64,000 nucleotides of DNA, taken from Flavobacteriales bacterium. GTDB taxonomy: Bacteria > Bacteroidota > Bacteroidia > Flavobacteriales_F > PHOS-HE28. The notes beneath the pieces are model-generated. The model was not told the DNA's origin. It saw only the letters and a list, made by a program, of their open reading frames with translations, and made no database searches. The first letter of the stretch is position 1, and the number at the start of each line of letters is the position of its first letter. The position numbers were made by a program, and so were the translations under genes. Positions 6,609 to 14,325 of this stretch are shown piece by piece. Where the stretch lies: contig JAMLHB010000002.1 of assembly GCA_023957375.1 (NCBI GenBank), positions 310,001 through 374,000 of the forward strand. The letters run 5' to 3'.

Positions 6609-6789
6609 AACACCGGCTGCGACACCCTCCGGGGTCGGCGCGCACACGGGCCTGTTAGTCTATAAGCTTTGACCCCTCCGGGGTCAGGCCCCTTTGTTGA
6701 CGCTGGGTTCTTGACCCCGGAGGGGTCGCAGCTTGTAGCATTTGCCCACCACATGGTATTCGACCCCGGAGGGTGTCGCAGCCGGTGTT
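6609..6789. repeat. Palindromic REP-like cluster between two divergent genes
   Basis: A perfect 29-bp inverted repeat occupies 6609-6637 and 6761-6789. Between the arms lie two further palindromes, GACCCCTCCGGGGTC (6671-6685) and its complement GACCCCGGAGGGGTC (6713-6727). So the same CCCCGGAGGGGTC core occurs four times within 181 bases in alternating orientation. No gene is seen in 6422-6918. Confidence 0.85.
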
Positions 6790-6918
6790 CCTGACACGGG
6801 GAGCTTCATTGCACGCCCCATCCATTTCCATACAGGGCAGGGCGTTCCGACCTATGCCGATGCTTTTCCCGGACACCAATGATTCCCAATCCCCCTCGGA
6901 AAATACCTTCGCCCCGGC

Positions 6919-7971
6919 ATGGAACATCCAAGTGTCATCGGTGTGATGAGCGGCAGCTCCTTGGACGGCATCGACCTGGCCCTGTGCCGCTTTGAACCGA
7001 ACTGCGCGCACTGGTCCTTCACCATCGAAAAAGCCGAAACTGTCACCTTGCCCGGCACCTTGCGGGAACGTCTGCTCCACGCCACCGGGGCGGATGCACT
7101 GGAACTGGCGCGCCTGCACCGCGATGTGGGCATCGCCATTGGCGCGGCCTGCAAGGACTTCAGGAAGGGAACGGATGCCGCGCTGATCGCCAGCCACGGC
7201 CACACCGTGTTCCACAAGCCGGATGAAGGACTCACAACACAAGTGGGCTGCGGCGCGCACATCGCGGCACTTTCCGGCTTGCCGGCGGTATGCGACTTCC
7301 GCACCATGGACGTGGCGCTGGGCGGACAAGGCGCGCCGTTGGTGCCCTTCGGCGAACGGATGCTCTTTCCGGAGCATCGTGCGTTCGTGAACCTCGGCGG
7401 CATTGCCAATCTGTCGGTACACACCGATGGAAAGGTGACCGGCTACGATGTCTGTCCGTGCAACCAGGCATTGGATTTTCTGGCCCAGGAGGCGGGCCTG
7501 GCGTATGATGCGGACGGTGCCTTGGCGCGTTCCGGGGCGGTGCTTCCGGAGCTGTTGGAAGCGTTGAACGCGCTGCCCTTCTTCCGGCAACGCCCTCCCC
7601 GCTCCTTGGGCCGTGAGTGGTTTGATGAGCAACTGAAACCGCTGATCGCCACCTCTGCCCCGCTGGCGGACCGCCTGCGCACGGCGGTGGAGCACATTGC
7701 CGCGCTGGTGGCGGGGGAATTGGCCCGTGCCGGAACGCGGTCTGCGCTGTTCACCGGGGGCGGGGCGCACAACGGCTTTCTGGTGGAACGGATCGCGGCC
7801 TTGGGCCCGTGCAAGCCCGTATTGCCTTCCGCTGCGCTGATCAACTTCAAGGAAGCAGTGATCTTCGCCTTTCATGGGCTGATGCGGTGGCGCGGCGAAG
7901 TGAACACCTTGGCCAGCGTGACCGGCGCGGCACACGACAGCATGGGCGGGGCCATTTACCTGCCCAATTAA
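6919..7971 (+). CDS. anmK: Anhydro-N-acetylmuramic acid kinase
   Basis: A 350-residue kinase of the AnmK family. It cleaves and phosphorylates 1,6-anhydro-MurNAc to MurNAc-6-phosphate in cell-wall recycling. The N-terminus carries the signature GVMSGSSLDGIDLAL, followed by ASHGHTVFH, the glycine-rich NLGGIANLS of the sugar-kinase/actin fold and FTGGGAHN near the C-terminus. The length is normal. It stands alone, divergent from the acyl-CoA dehydrogenase gene. TACCTTCG just upstream resembles the -7 box of this phylum. Confidence 0.95.
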   Translation: MEHPSVIGVMSGSSLDGIDLALCRFEPNCAHWSFTIEKAETVTLPGTLRERLLHATGADALELARLHRDVGIAIGAACKDFRKGTDAALIASHGHTVFHKPDEGLTTQVGCGAHIAALSGLPAVCDFRTMDVALGGQGAPLVPFGERMLFPEHRAFVNLGGIANLSVHTDGKVTGYDVCPCNQALDFLAQEAGLAYDADGALARSGAVLPELLEALNALPFFRQRPPRSLGREWFDEQLKPLIATSAPLADRLRTAVEHIAALVAGELARAGTRSALFTGGGAHNGFLVERIAALGPCKPVLPSAALINFKEAVIFAFHGLMRWRGEVNTLASVTGAAHDSMGGAIYLPN

Positions 7972-8058
7972 CAGTGGGCAAGGGATAACCCGGCAGTCGC
8001 ACGCCGAACGCCCTTGTTCACGCGGCTAATTTTGGCTGCCCGCCAAGGCGTGTACAGC

Positions 8059-9285
8059 ATGAGGGAAGCATTGAAGCAGTTTGAGGAGCGCGAGCCGGAG
8101 ATCGTATTTGAATGGCATGACGGCCCCACCGGTGCCAAAGGCTGGGTGGTGATCAACAGCCTGCGGGGCGGCGCTGCCGGTGGCGGCACGCGCATGCGCA
8201 AGGGCTTGGACAAGCGTGAGGTGACCAGCTTGGCCAAGACCATGGAAGTGAAGTTCAGCGTGAGCGGGCCGACCATCGGCGGGGCCAAGAGCGGCATCGA
8301 CTTCGACCCGCAGGACCCCCGGAAGCACGAGGTGCTCCAACGCTGGTTCAAGGCCGTGATGCCCCTGCTGAAGAACTACTACGGCACGGGCGGCGACCTG
8401 AACGTGGACGAGCTGCACGAGGTGATCCCCATCACCGAGCAATACGGCCTGCTGCACCCGCAGGAAGGCGTGGTGCGGGGGCATTTCGGCTTGGACGAGG
8501 CAGGCCGGGCGCGCATCATCGGCCAGTTGCGCACGGGGGTAAGCAAGCGGGTGAGTGACACCGCCTACACGCCCCTCCCGGGCAAATATGCCGTGGCCGA
8601 CCTGATCACGGGCTGGGGCGTGGCCCAAAGCGTGATCCACCACTATCGCATCAAAGGGGGTACGGTTGAAGGCAAGCGGGTAGCCGTGCAGGGTTGGGGC
8701 AACGTGGCCTCGGCCGCAGGCTATTACCTCGGCCAGGCCGGTGCATTGATCACCGGTATCGTCGACCGGCACGGCGGCCTGCTGTCTGCACAGGGCTTGG
8801 ATGCCGCAACGGTGAAGGAGCTCTACCTCAACAAGGAAGGCAATTTGCTCAATACGCCGGACCTGATGCCCTTCGAGCAGGTGAACCAGCGGTTCTGGGA
8901 CTGCGGTGCGGAAGTATTCCTGCCCTGCGCGGCTTCCCGGCTGGTAACTCGCGAGCAGGTGGACCGCCTGTGCGCTGCCGGGCTGGAAGTGATCGCCTGC
9001 GGGGCCAATGTGCCTTTCGCCGACCCGGAGATCTTCTACGGCCCCATCGCCGAGCATGCCGATGGGCAGGTGGCCGTGATCCCCGACTTCATTGCCAACT
9101 GCGGCATGGCCCGCGTGTTCGCCTACTGCATGATGTACGGCTCGGACCTTTCCGACAAGGCCATCTTCCGCGACGTGAGCACTACCATTGGTCACGCACT
9201 GGAAAAGGTCCATGCGCGCAGCGCCGGCAACACCCACATCACGCGCACGGCCTTCGAGATCGCCCTCGCACAGCTCAACCGATGA
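8059..9285 (+). CDS. Glu/Leu/Phe/Val dehydrogenase
   Basis: A 408-residue NAD(P)-dependent amino acid dehydrogenase that interconverts an amino acid (probably glutamate or a branched-chain amino acid) and its 2-oxo acid plus ammonia. The dimerisation/catalytic half contains GGAAGGGTRMRKGL, then GPTIGGAKSGIDF and GTGGDLNVDE. The Rossmann half starts at VAVQGWGNVASAAGYYL. I chose ATG 8059; a TTG 45 bases upstream would add an unlikely N-terminus. It follows anmK by about 90 bases. Substrate specificity is not assigned. Confidence 0.92.
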   Translation: MREALKQFEEREPEIVFEWHDGPTGAKGWVVINSLRGGAAGGGTRMRKGLDKREVTSLAKTMEVKFSVSGPTIGGAKSGIDFDPQDPRKHEVLQRWFKAVMPLLKNYYGTGGDLNVDELHEVIPITEQYGLLHPQEGVVRGHFGLDEAGRARIIGQLRTGVSKRVSDTAYTPLPGKYAVADLITGWGVAQSVIHHYRIKGGTVEGKRVAVQGWGNVASAAGYYLGQAGALITGIVDRHGGLLSAQGLDAATVKELYLNKEGNLLNTPDLMPFEQVNQRFWDCGAEVFLPCAASRLVTREQVDRLCAAGLEVIACGANVPFADPEIFYGPIAEHADGQVAVIPDFIANCGMARVFAYCMMYGSDLSDKAIFRDVSTTIGHALEKVHARSAGNTHITRTAFEIALAQLNR

Positions 9286-9330
9286 AATTTCCGGGAGATC
9301 ACCCCGTTCAATAACCAGCAACCTTCCTCC

Positions 9331-10056
9331 ATGCATTTCGAGCTCATCGCCCAAATACAGGACAACGCCGAGGCCGCCCGCCAACTTTTGGAACAGGCCG
9401 CCACCGCCGCACCAGCCGCACCGGTGGAGGACACCCTGACGGTGTGGCAATTGATCAAATACGGAGGCTGGTACATCATGGGCCCCTTGGGCTTGATGTC
9501 CCTGATCGCGGTATACCTGATCATCGAGCGCAGCATGGCCATCCGGCGCGCGCTAAAGCAGGCACCGGACTTCATGGAGAAGCTCCGCGATTACATCCAC
9601 GAAGGCAAGATCGATTCAGCCAAAAACCTGTGCGCCCAAACACCCGCCCCGGTAGCCCGCATGCTGGAGAAAGGGCTCAACCGCATCGGCCGCCCGCTGA
9701 AGGACATCGAGGTGAGCATTGAAAACGCGGGCAAACTGGAAGTGTACAAGCTGGAAAAAGGCCTGAGCGTACTGGCCACCATTGCAGGCGCTGCGCCCAT
9801 GCTGGGCTTCCTGGGTACCGTGATCGGCATGGTGGTCACCTTCCACACCATCGAGATCAGCGGCGCGGGCGTGGAAGTCAGCCAGCTCTCCGGTGGCATG
9901 ATGCAGGCCATGGTCACCACCGTGGCCGGCCTGATCATCGGCATCATCGCCTATGTGGCCTACAACACGTTGGTGGCCCGGGTGACCAAGGTGGTGCAGC
10001 AGATGGAAGCCTCCTCCATCGCCTTCATGGAAGTGTTGGATTCCCCAGCGAAATAG
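9331..10056 (+). CDS. exbB: MotA/TolQ/ExbB proton channel protein
   Basis: A 241-residue inner-membrane protein that forms, with the next gene product, the proton channel energising TonB. A membrane segment lies at about residues 47-66 (YIMGPLGLMSLIAVYLII). Two more are in the conserved C-terminal half (SVLATIAGAAPMLGFLGTV and MVTTVAGLIIGIIAYVAY), the MotA_ExbB core. The N-terminus has an Ala-rich periplasmic stretch. The gene is followed after three bases by exbD and then tonB, a complete energy-transduction operon that can serve TonB-dependent receptors such as the one at 21512. Confidence 0.93.
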   Translation: MHFELIAQIQDNAEAARQLLEQAATAAPAAPVEDTLTVWQLIKYGGWYIMGPLGLMSLIAVYLIIERSMAIRRALKQAPDFMEKLRDYIHEGKIDSAKNLCAQTPAPVARMLEKGLNRIGRPLKDIEVSIENAGKLEVYKLEKGLSVLATIAGAAPMLGFLGTVIGMVVTFHTIEISGAGVEVSQLSGGMMQAMVTTVAGLIIGIIAYVAYNTLVARVTKVVQQMEASSIAFMEVLDSPAK

Positions 10057-10059
10057 GAA

Positions 10060-10455
10060 ATGGGACTGCGCAACTCACATAAGGTGGACGCCGGGTTCAA
10101 CATGAGTTCGATGACCGACCTGGTCTTCCTGTTGCTCATCTTCTTCGTGCTGCTGAGCACCTTGGTCAGCCCCTACGCGCTGCCGGTGGACCTGCCCACC
10201 AGTGCGAACAAGACCAAGGAGAAGGCGAGCGTGTCCGTGCGGTTGGATGCCGAAGGCCACTATAGCGTGAACAACCAATTGATCGATCCTTCCCAATTGG
10301 AACCCGTGCTTACCGCCGAAATGGCGAAGATCCCCGCGGACCAGGCCATCGTGCTGCATGTGGACCAGAGCGTGGCCACCGGCATCACGGTAAGCGTTCT
10401 GGACATCTGCAAGCGCAACAAATGGCGGGTGATCCTGGCCACCAAGCCGAAATGA
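10060..10455 (+). CDS. exbD: ExbD/TolR biopolymer transport protein
   Basis: A 131-residue protein with one N-terminal membrane helix (LVFLLLIFFVLLSTLVS). It is preceded by the conserved MSSMTDLVF, whose Asp takes part in proton translocation. The rest is the periplasmic ExbD domain (ADQAIVLHVDQSV). It sits three bases after exbB and 49 bases before tonB, so it is almost certainly co-transcribed. Confidence 0.93.
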   Translation: MGLRNSHKVDAGFNMSSMTDLVFLLLIFFVLLSTLVSPYALPVDLPTSANKTKEKASVSVRLDAEGHYSVNNQLIDPSQLEPVLTAEMAKIPADQAIVLHVDQSVATGITVSVLDICKRNKWRVILATKPK

Positions 10456-10504
10456 ACGACCCCCGCATGGAGCGCACGCCCCGTGCCCGCGTGAACTGAA
10501 CAGG

Positions 10505-11290
10505 ATGGACAGCCTGAGCCTCAAGCAGCAGGAACATGACCGGCGGACGGGCGCCATCGCCACCGTCGTGTTCCACGTGCTGCTGCTGCTGCTGTTCCTG
10601 TATGTGGGCTTGAAACAGCCCAACCCGCTGCCCAAGGAACAGGCTGTTGAACTGGTGTTCGAGGACATGGGAGGCGCCAGCGGAGGGGGGGGCACGCCAA
10701 CCCCCGAGGTGGCCGCCGCACCTCCGGTGGAGGCCGCCGAACCCGAGCCTGCGGAGCCGGTAAGCACGCAGGAAGAAAGCCCCGTTTCCGTGCCCAAGGC
10801 GGAAAAGCCAAAGCCCACACCCAAGCCGACCGCCCCCAAGCCGGTGGTGGAGCAGGCGCCCAAGCCGAACCCCAATGCGCTCTTCACCCCGTCCAAGACG
10901 GGCAGCAACGAACCCAAGCCGGGCAGCACCTTCAGCCCTGGTGGCGATGGCGGGCCCGGCAGCGGCGGCAACAGCGGCGGGGGAACGGGGGGGGGCACGG
11001 GGAGCTTCAGCGGGCAAGGCTTCCAAGGGCGCTTGGCAGGGCGCGGGCTGAAGCGCGGGCCCAGCATTTCCGAGAAGCCCAGTGAAGGCGGGCGGGTATC
11101 CTTGGACATTTATGTGGACCGCAGCGGCAAAGTGACCCACGTGGCCCAAAACCTGGACCGTAGCACCACCACCAGCACGCTGCTCTTCAACTTAGCCAAG
11201 AAAGCCGCGCTGCAATGCACCTTCAGCGCCAAACCGGACGGGCCCGCCGAGCAAAAGGGGGAGATGACCTTCATCTTCGAGCTGCAATAG
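10505..11290 (+). CDS. TonB-like energy transducer
   Basis: A 261-residue protein with the build of TonB. It has a short cytoplasmic N-terminus, one membrane helix at about residues 18-37, a long Pro/Lys/Glu-rich spacer (repeated KPKPTPKP) and then a Gly/Ser-rich stretch at about 145-185. The C-terminal domain (GGRVSLDIYVDRSGKVTHV) has the strands of the TonB fold. As the third gene behind exbB-exbD it should couple the proton motive force to outer-membrane receptors. The Gly-rich segment is longer than usual. Confidence 0.87.
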   Translation: MDSLSLKQQEHDRRTGAIATVVFHVLLLLLFLYVGLKQPNPLPKEQAVELVFEDMGGASGGGGTPTPEVAAAPPVEAAEPEPAEPVSTQEESPVSVPKAEKPKPTPKPTAPKPVVEQAPKPNPNALFTPSKTGSNEPKPGSTFSPGGDGGPGSGGNSGGGTGGGTGSFSGQGFQGRLAGRGLKRGPSISEKPSEGGRVSLDIYVDRSGKVTHVAQNLDRSTTTSTLLFNLAKKAALQCTFSAKPDGPAEQKGEMTFIFELQ

Positions 11291-11300
11291 CTTCTTTCAA

Positions 11301-11368
11301 CCAAGGATGCACACGGATGGACACCGATCCCATTTTCACCATCCGCGTTTATCCGCGTGCATCCGTGG
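11301..11368. repeat. Imperfect inverted repeat before folC
   Basis: The 18-base arm at 11301-11318 (CCAAGGATGCACACGGAT) pairs with 11351-11368 with two mismatches. It fills the short gap between the tonB-like gene and folC. ATCCGCGT is repeated twice inside. Confidence 0.7.
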
Positions 11369-11389
11369 TTCTCTACCGGTGACCACGCC

Positions 11390-12607
11390 ATGAACTACGC
11401 GGAAACGCTGTCGTACCTCAACGCACGGCTCCCCATGTTCTCGCGCATCGGCAAGGCCGCGTACAAGGCCGACCTGGGCAATACGCATGCACTCATGGAC
11501 TTGCTTGACCATCCGGAACGCGGGTTGAGGTGCGTGCACATAGCCGGCACCAATGGCAAGGGCAGCACCGCCAACATGCTGGCCAGTGTGCTCCAGGAAG
11601 CGGGCTACCGCACCGGCCTGCACACCTCACCGCACCTGCGCGACTTCCGCGAACGCTTCCGCCTCAACGGCGAAATGATCGCGCAGGAAGCGGTTACGAC
11701 CTTCGTGCAACGGCACCACCAAGCCTTTGAGCCCATCGGCGCCTCCTTCTTCGAATGGGGTGTGGCCTTGGTGCTGGACTGGTTCCGGAGGGAACACACG
11801 GACATCGCCGTGATCGAATGCGGACTGGGCGGAAGGTTGGACAGCACCAACGTGGTAATGCCCGAGGTATCCGTGATCACCAACATCGGCTGGGACCATG
11901 CCGACCTGCTGGGCGACACCCTTGAAAAGATCGCCGCTGAGAAGGCCGGCATCATCAAGCCGGGCATCCCCGTGGTGGTCGGCGAGGCGGAAGGAACGAT
12001 CGCGGAGGTGTTCCGCAGAAAGGCGGAGGAAGTGGGCGCACCCGTTCATTTCGTGGACCAAGGTGCGGCCATGCCCCTTCAGCTTGACCTCCAGGGGCCG
12101 CACCAGCAGCGCAATGCGCGCACCACCCTGGCCGCACTGCGCATCCTGCGGGAAAAAGGATGGCAGATCAGCGATGCGCACATCACCTCCGGCCTGGCGC
12201 ACGTGTACCGCAACACCGGCTTCGCGGGCCGCTGGCAAACCATCGCGGAACGGCCGCACACCATCGTGGACATCGGCCACAACGCCGACGGCCTGCGCGT
12301 GGTGCGCACCATGCTGGAACAAACGCCGCATGAACGCTTGCACCTTGTATTGGGCACCGTGAGCGACAAGGACATCGGCCGCATGCTGGCCCTGCTGCCC
12401 AAGGAAGCCGTGTACTACTTCTGCAAAGCCGACATCCCGCGCGGGCTGGAGGCGGAAGCATTGCAGGAAAAAGCACAGGAGCACGGCTTGCACGGGGAAG
12501 CCTATCCTTCCGTGCAGGCCGCATTGGCCGCAGCCCGGAACACCGCCCACGGAAACGACCTCGTGCTCGTTACGGGCAGTGCATTCGTGGTGGCGGAGGT
12601 GGTGTGA
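11390..12607 (+). CDS. folC: Folylpolyglutamate/dihydrofolate synthase
   Basis: A 405-residue Mur-ligase-family enzyme that adds glutamate to dihydropteroate and/or tetrahydrofolate. The P-loop is HIAGTNGKGSTANML (about residue 50). The dihydrofolate-binding stretch LHTSPHLRDFRERFRLNG follows, then ECGLGGRLDSTNVV, ITNIGWDHADLLG and, in the C-terminal domain, DIGHNADGLR. I chose ATG 11390; an upstream GTG would run into the intergenic inverted repeat. The length is normal. Confidence 0.95.
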   Translation: MNYAETLSYLNARLPMFSRIGKAAYKADLGNTHALMDLLDHPERGLRCVHIAGTNGKGSTANMLASVLQEAGYRTGLHTSPHLRDFRERFRLNGEMIAQEAVTTFVQRHHQAFEPIGASFFEWGVALVLDWFRREHTDIAVIECGLGGRLDSTNVVMPEVSVITNIGWDHADLLGDTLEKIAAEKAGIIKPGIPVVVGEAEGTIAEVFRRKAEEVGAPVHFVDQGAAMPLQLDLQGPHQQRNARTTLAALRILREKGWQISDAHITSGLAHVYRNTGFAGRWQTIAERPHTIVDIGHNADGLRVVRTMLEQTPHERLHLVLGTVSDKDIGRMLALLPKEAVYYFCKADIPRGLEAEALQEKAQEHGLHGEAYPSVQAALAAARNTAHGNDLVLVTGSAFVVAEVV

Positions 12608-12630
12608 GGGAGGATTGCGTTGATTCCCTC

Positions 12631-12675
12631 CACCGATTTCACCGATTTCACCGATTTCACCGATTACGCCGATTA
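12631..12675. repeat. Tandem 9-bp repeat, five units
   Basis: CACCGATTT occurs three times in a row, followed by CACCGATTA and CGCCGATTA, directly after folC. The rest of 12608-12949 has no gene; its 3' part holds the poly-C promoter candidate. Confidence 0.9.
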
Positions 12676-12845
12676 CGGAGCCACACACTGTCCTGAGCCG
12701 TGCGTTGCTTGACCACATGGCGGGCTTGCGGACGTTTTTTTTTAAGCGACTCGACTTTTGGAGGTGCTGGGATGGCTGGTCCGTGCTGCTCCGAAGCGTT
12801 CGCAGGGACACCTTATAACCCATGACCTAAATACATCTGTTAATG

Positions 12846-12880
12846 TTTTGTTATTTTTTTACCCCCCCCCCCCCGATTTG
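12846..12880 (+). promoter_or_regulatory. Possible phase-variable promoter with a 13-C tract
   Basis: An uninterrupted run of 13 C (12862-12874) lies between TTTTG (12846-12850, a possible -33 element) and GATTTG (12875-12880, a possible end of a -7 box of the TAnnTTTG kind). It is 70 bases before the next ATG. Slippage in the run would change promoter spacing. The promoter reading is an inference. Confidence 0.4.
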
Positions 12881-12949
12881 TAACAGACCTTCACACTCGT
12901 CAGTGCAAGCCAGTCTTGTGCTATGGAGTAAAACCTCAACACCAGCCCA

Positions 12950-14320
12950 ATGTCACCCACGTCTACCCCGCCCGCCAGGAAATCCGCTAAACGTCATTTA
13001 GGGATCCCATTGGTGTTCGCAATCATGAACCTTGCACTGCCTGCATGGGCCGCCGACTCGTTGCATGTCGCGCTGCAGGTGAGCAACTACAACGGTTTCC
13101 AGGTAAGTTGCTTCGGCATGAAAGATGGATGGATCGGCCTGAACGTAAGCGGCGGCGAGGCACCTTATACATACAAATGGAGCAATGGGTCCGGAGAAGA
13201 AGACCAGTTCCATTTGGCAGCCGGTTACTATAAGGTGGACGTGACCGATCAGGGTGGCCAGATCGCCACTTTACAAGTAACCCTGGAGCAGCCCCTGCCC
13301 ATGAAGCTGGACGTGGACGTGTACGAATACCCCAACGGCCATAACATCAGCTGCTACGAATGCAACAACGGCAACGCTTCCGTGGTGGTGATGGGCGGCG
13401 CGGCCCCCTTCACGGTTGGCTGGAGCGACGGCCCCGTGGGCGCCAACCGCTACAACTTGGGCCCGCGCGACTACAAGATCACCGTGGCCGACGCCAACGG
13501 TTGCGAGGGTACCAACACCACCATCTACCTACGAGGACCCGCACCCAGCAACTGGGGCATGGCAGGCAACGCCAACACCGTGCCCGGCACCAACTACTTG
13601 GGCACGGCCGACAACCAGGACCTGGTGCTGAAGAGCAACGGGCAGGAGGTGTTGAAACTGCAGGCCGATGGCAACATCAGGATCTGGGGAAGCGATACGC
13701 TGACCGGCGTGCTCTACCGCGATTCCACCGGCGTGCTGAAAAGCGGACCCTTCACCACGGCATTGTCGGAAATTTTTACGCCATATGCGCCCTGCACGGG
13801 TGGCGAAGGGGAGGGCGTGCCCTACTGGCGGGTGTACGGCAACGACTTCGAGTACCTGTGTGACGAAGATCCATTGCCCTGGCTGGGCACCCTGAGCAAC
13901 CACAATTTAGCCATCCGCACCAACAACGTGCAGCGCATGGTGGTCACCACAAGCGGCAAGGTGGGGATCGGCACCAACCCGCCCGGCGGTGCCATCGGCG
14001 ATTATCGCCTCTATGTGGAGAACGGCATTGTGTGCCGCGATGTATTGGTGAAGCTGGGCACCTGGCCTGACCATGTATTCCAGCCCAATTACTCCCTGAT
14101 GCCGCTGGATGAGCTGCGCGAATACCTCCGCACCAACAAGCACCTGCCGGGCATTCCCTCTGCGGCCGAATTGGAGGCCAAACAGGGCGTGGAGGTGGGC
14201 GACATGCAAACCCGCATGCTGAAGGTGATGGAGGAGCAGTCGCTGTACATCCTCCTACTGGAGGAAAAACTGACGGAGGTGGAGCAGCGGATCAGGGCGT
14301 TGGAAGCGTCTCAACGGTAA
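12950..14320 (+). CDS. SprB-repeat surface protein with coiled-coil tail
   Basis: A 456-residue exported protein with an N-terminal signal (hydrophobic about residues 19-35, ending AWAAD). Two SprB-type repeats follow (GGEAPYTYKWSNG... and GGAAPFTVGWSDG..., about residues 60-195), as in gliding adhesins of this phylum. A middle part resembles tail-fibre-like modules (LGTADNQDLVLKSNGQEVLKL; GKVGIGTNPPGG; DYRLYVENGIVCRDVLVKL). The C-terminus is a coiled coil (LYILLLEEKLTEVEQRIRAL). There is no T9SS sorting domain. It heads a run of secreted-protein genes and lies behind a 13-C tract, so its expression may vary. A copy of its tail occurs at 20262. Confidence 0.85.
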   Translation: MSPTSTPPARKSAKRHLGIPLVFAIMNLALPAWAADSLHVALQVSNYNGFQVSCFGMKDGWIGLNVSGGEAPYTYKWSNGSGEEDQFHLAAGYYKVDVTDQGGQIATLQVTLEQPLPMKLDVDVYEYPNGHNISCYECNNGNASVVVMGGAAPFTVGWSDGPVGANRYNLGPRDYKITVADANGCEGTNTTIYLRGPAPSNWGMAGNANTVPGTNYLGTADNQDLVLKSNGQEVLKLQADGNIRIWGSDTLTGVLYRDSTGVLKSGPFTTALSEIFTPYAPCTGGEGEGVPYWRVYGNDFEYLCDEDPLPWLGTLSNHNLAIRTNNVQRMVVTTSGKVGIGTNPPGGAIGDYRLYVENGIVCRDVLVKLGTWPDHVFQPNYSLMPLDELREYLRTNKHLPGIPSAAELEAKQGVEVGDMQTRMLKVMEEQSLYILLLEEKLTEVEQRIRALEASQR

Positions 14321-14325
14321 CCGTG

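Noticed and set aside
8014..8058. TTG start of the Glu/Leu-type dehydrogenase
   Set aside because: It adds 15 residues unlike the family, and a good ATG follows at 8059.
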